From positions 124,001 to 188,000 of the forward strand of contig NZ_SIXI01000006.1 in the NCBI RefSeq assembly GCF_004310865.1: a stretch of 64,000 nucleotides of DNA, read 5' to 3'. Made by a program: the position numbers and the translations under genes. Every line of letters begins with the position of its first letter. Within the stretch, counting starts at the first letter, position 1. Shown here piece after piece: positions 61,531 to 64,000 of this stretch. The stretch is from Aquabacterium lacunae (GTDB lineage Bacteria > Pseudomonadota > Gammaproteobacteria > Burkholderiales > Burkholderiaceae_C). The notes under the pieces were generated by a model that saw nothing but the letters and a program-made list of their open reading frames with translations, had not been told where the DNA came from and searched no databases.

Positions 61531-62505
61531 GGTTCGGCTCGGTTTGATCAGGCTTCGCGCTCGGGTCTTGCGGGCAGGGGCATCGGCCAGGGTGTGGCCT
61601 TCCTGCTCCTGCACATCGCTGCTTTCAAACCGGTCTTCATGGCGCATGGCCGCCGGCAGAAGGCTCTGGTCCAGTTTGGCCAGCTGGTCGGCCTGCATGG
61701 TGTGCCTCGGAGGCCAGTTGCGCAGCATGACTTTGCGCAGCAGGGCCATGCGGGCACCGCTGGCATAGGTGCGCTCGAACACGTGCGTGACCAGGCGCTT
61801 GTTCACGCGCTCGGTGATCACCAGAGTGGAGCAGCGTGTGCCATAGCTGCCGTCCGGGGTGCGGATGAAGGCGGGCGACAGCAGGCGTTCCCATTCCAGT
61901 GAAATGCCGGTGTGTGGCAACTCGTCGTCGGCCGGTACATGCGTGTCGGCCAGGGCTTCGAACAAAGCGTTGCTGAGCTCATCGACCGTGGAGCTTTGCT
62001 GCACTGCCAGCCGAGTGGCCGCTTTCAGCCGGTTGACCTTGGGCCAATCAGAATCCAGATGACCGTTGGACAGGCCGTACAGGCCCCGGTCGAGCCGCTT
62101 GGGAAACCGGGCTGTGTTGGAGGCCCAGAAGCATTCGCCCTGGGCGAAATCAAGGGCCAGCAGGTTGAAGCCGTTGTGGCCTGACATGGCCAGCTGGGGC
62201 CACAGCTCGTGCATGGCTTTGTGCCCCTTGAGCCAGAGCGGCACGATGCTGCCCCGCGAAGGCGCATCCTTGTCGTCCTTGCGCGGCTGGCGATAGTTGG
62301 TCACCACCGCCAGGCGGCCATGGGCGGTCAGGCCCAGCCAGGTGCCGCCAGCTTGCAAGTCTCGACCGCCCAGGATGGGGGCTTGGCCCACCTGTTCCCA
62401 CCAGCCCATGCGACCGGCCTCGCGTGCAAAGAACTCGTCGCGGTTGCCCGCCAGGACAAAGGGAAACCGGCTGTTCAGATCCAGGGCAAGGGCAACCAGG
62501 CACAT
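61522..62505 (-). CDS. NRDE (TANGO2-like) family protein
   Basis: 327 residues. The N-terminal family motif AGNRDEFF is at about 19-26, and Cys2 is the possible Ntn-hydrolase-like N-terminal residue. Further conserved parts are GGTWLGLTAHGRLAVVTNYR and YGTRCSTLVI near 235. The family is widespread but its chemistry is unsettled; eukaryotic TANGO2 is linked to haem and acyl-lipid handling. The C-terminal 40 residues look disordered. Confidence 0.85.
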   Translation of the reverse strand: MCLVALALDLNSRFPFVLAGNRDEFFAREAGRMGWWEQVGQAPILGGRDLQAGGTWLGLTAHGRLAVVTNYRQPRKDDKDAPSRGSIVPLWLKGHKAMHELWPQLAMSGHNGFNLLALDFAQGECFWASNTARFPKRLDRGLYGLSNGHLDSDWPKVNRLKAATRLAVQQSSTVDELSNALFEALADTHVPADDELPHTGISLEWERLLSPAFIRTPDGSYGTRCSTLVITERVNKRLVTHVFERTYASGARMALLRKVMLRNWPPRHTMQADQLAKLDQSLLPAAMRHEDRFESSDVQEQEGHTLADAPARKTRARSLIKPSRTSR

Positions 62506-62555
62506 GGGAAAGCCTCCGTGGGGTGGTTCGGGTGTCGCGGCTGGGGCTTGGTGCC

Positions 62556-62876
62556 TCAGTCGTGGTTGCGTGCGGCATGCAGCCGATCAAAGCGCTCCAC
62601 ATGGCGTGGCCCCAGGATGCCTGGCGGCAGGCCGGCTGCCTGAGCCTCCAGCAATTGCTCGAACGCTGCCCAGGCCTGCGCGCTGGGGTGGCCATTGAAA
62701 TGGTAGGTTTCCATCCAGGTCAAGGGGCCGGGGACGGCGGTGTCCGCGCGCTGATGCAGCGCTGCCACGAGCCCCGGCATGTCGTTGCGCAGGCCCTGGT
62801 GCCATCGGTAGACGGCTTCGCGCAGCGCATCGGCCTGCGCGGGTTCAACTTTGTAATAAACGTACAGCGACCTCAT
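62556..62876 (-). CDS. DUF4936 family protein
   Basis: A 106-residue small soluble protein of unknown function. It begins MRSLYVYYKV and contains TWMETYHF in the middle, a pattern of dimeric alpha-beta barrel-like proteins. It is regularly found beside ygfZ in betaproteobacteria, as here (121 bp downstream of ygfZ, same strand). Confidence 0.75.
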   Translation of the reverse strand: MRSLYVYYKVEPAQADALREAVYRWHQGLRNDMPGLVAALHQRADTAVPGPLTWMETYHFNGHPSAQAWAAFEQLLEAQAAGLPPGILGPRHVERFDRLHAARNHD

Positions 62877-62997
62877 GGCGGCACTGTACGACAGGGGCGG
62901 GCCCCCAGGTGATGCAGATCACGCTGCGGCACGGTTTTCAGTGCGCATTTCTTGTCGAAAACCGCTTGAAGCGTGCGCTGATTCACGCCATGCGAGA

Positions 62998-63969
62998 TCA
63001 GGCGTCCACATCGCCCGTCGGCAGGGGATACGGCAAGGGCAGCAGGCGCAGGCTGGGTCCCTCAGGGCTACCCAGGCGCAAAGGCTGCCCCGCCTGCTCG
63101 AGTTTGAGCTCCAGGCTGCAGGCCCAGCCCCCGTCGGGCGCTGCCGCCGCGTTGACCACCAGGCCGCACGGCTGCCCAGGGTCCGCAGACGAGAACACCT
63201 CCTGTCCAGCGGCTGCTGCCGCGGCGACATGCCCCAGGTGGAGGCGACGTTTCACCGTGCCACGGTACTGGCTGCGCGCGACCACCTCCTGGCCCGGGTA
63301 GCAGCCCTTGCGGAAGTTCACGCCACCGACCAGCTCGTAATTGATCATCTGGGGCACGAATTGCTCCACGGTACCCAATTCGATGCGGGGCACCCCGCTC
63401 ATCACCTCCAGCCACCCCCAGGCGGCAGTGGGCAACGCAGACAAGGCATCGAGCGCAGGGGTCTGGGCCAAAGGCCCCACCCACAGGGCTCGCGCCACCC
63501 CGGCCACGTCGGGCAGGCGCACCAGCTGCGCGCCGTCCGGCAGGGCCAGCACCTTGTGATGCCCGGGGGCACTTGCCCCTGCATCCCCGGCCAGGCGATC
63601 GATCAGCGAAAGCCCGACCACCCCCCGCAGCGCCAGCGGGGCCGAGCTGGTCGAAGCCAGGCCGTCGGTGAGCCGTGTCTTGGCACGCAGAACAAACATG
63701 CTCAGACGCTTGAGTGTGGCGGGCAGCAAGGCGGCTGTCAGCAGCAGGCGGACACCGTCTTCGCCGTGGCGCCAGAGGGTGAAATCGGCCAGCATGCGAC
63801 CCTTGGCGGTGCAGTAGGCCGCCAGGCGAGCTTCGCCTGCGGGCAGCAACTGCACATCCTGACTGAGTTGCCCGTGCAGGAAGGCCGCGGTGTCGGGGCC
63901 TTCCGCATTGATCAGCCCCAGGTGTGGCAGGGCACACACCCCTTGCCATGAGGTGGTGTCGGTCGGCAT
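62998..63969 (-). CDS. ygfZ: YgfZ/GcvT-like folate-binding Fe-S repair protein
   Basis: A 323-residue protein related to the glycine cleavage T protein. The diagnostic YgfZ motif KGCYPGQE is at 221-228, with the key Cys223. YgfZ uses tetrahydrofolate to help assemble or repair iron-sulfur proteins such as the tRNA thiotransferase MiaB. The start is 31 bp from the window edge and lacks a clear ribosome binding site, but the sequence opens in the family style. Confidence 0.93.
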   Translation of the reverse strand: MPTDTTSWQGVCALPHLGLINAEGPDTAAFLHGQLSQDVQLLPAGEARLAAYCTAKGRMLADFTLWRHGEDGVRLLLTAALLPATLKRLSMFVLRAKTRLTDGLASTSSAPLALRGVVGLSLIDRLAGDAGASAPGHHKVLALPDGAQLVRLPDVAGVARALWVGPLAQTPALDALSALPTAAWGWLEVMSGVPRIELGTVEQFVPQMINYELVGGVNFRKGCYPGQEVVARSQYRGTVKRRLHLGHVAAAAAAGQEVFSSADPGQPCGLVVNAAAAPDGGWACSLELKLEQAGQPLRLGSPEGPSLRLLPLPYPLPTGDVDA

Positions 63970-64000
63970 GGCCGGAAACTCGGTGACTGTGACTGGCGCG

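Overview
The window is a GC-rich chromosomal segment with dense, short-spaced genes. The gene types and orders point to a betaproteobacterium of the order Burkholderiales, probably near Comamonadaceae/Aquabacterium/Leptothrix (inference from protein style and synteny; no 16S rRNA gene is present). Supporting signs are a PhaR polyhydroxyalkanoate regulator, the order carAB-greA-yhbY/rlmE-ftsH-folP-glmM, a pst-phoU-phoB-phoR cluster, a betaproteobacterial AddA/AddB-like nuclease pair beside trxA, and DUF4936 beside ygfZ. I see no insertion sequence, prophage, CRISPR array, rRNA operon or toxin cluster, and base composition looks even throughout.

Layout. 1-5.3 kb: mnmC (cut by the window edge), 3-hydroxybutyrate dehydrogenase, an alpha/beta hydrolase overlapping relA, and tRNA-Val(GAC) with promoter and terminator. 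5.5-13.3 kb: phaR, a tesA-like esterase divergent from an orphan YbbA-type ABC ATPase, rlmB, a small lipoprotein with an EF-hand-like loop directly before a photolyase/cryptochrome gene, an MFS transporter with a D-2-hydroxyacid dehydrogenase, and an unknown protein. 13.4-14.2 kb: bfd and bfr (iron) with a Fur-like site. 14.5-25.7 kb: carA-carB, greA, a DUF4149 membrane protein, yhbY divergent from rlmE, ftsH, folP and glmM. 25.8-33.2 kb: a fasciclin-domain lipoprotein divergent from pstSCAB-phoU-phoBR, with PhoB-type half-sites facing both ways. 33.2-43.8 kb: a GT-C-like membrane protein, rpmE2, rho, trxA and addB-addA. 43.9-53.9 kb: a pseudokinase-HDOD fusion, pyrD, tex, a patatin-like phospholipase, a CNNM/CorC protein, a CapA-like protein and an iron-type alcohol dehydrogenase. 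54.1-60.5 kb: a PsrA-like TetR regulator followed by high-molecular-weight FabG, MaoC hydratase, thiolase and FadD. 60.6-64 kb: a hotdog thioesterase-GNAT fusion, an NRDE protein, DUF4936 and ygfZ.

How the genes work together. Two themes recur. One is carbon storage and fatty acids: bdhA, phaR and the tesA-like esterase at the left, and the regulator-fabG-maoC-thiolase-fadD block at the right. The other is phosphate: a complete high-affinity Pst transporter with its PhoU/PhoB/PhoR control, to which the fasciclin lipoprotein appears to be joined through tandem PhoB half-sites. Most of the rest is housekeeping (pyrimidine and folate synthesis, stringent response, RNA modification, transcription termination, recombinational repair).

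No clearly new multi-gene system is visible. The best leads are the PhoB-type array in front of the fasciclin gene, the pseudokinase-HDOD fusion, the operator candidates around the fatty-acid regulator and fadD, and the EF-hand lipoprotein coupled to the photolyase gene.
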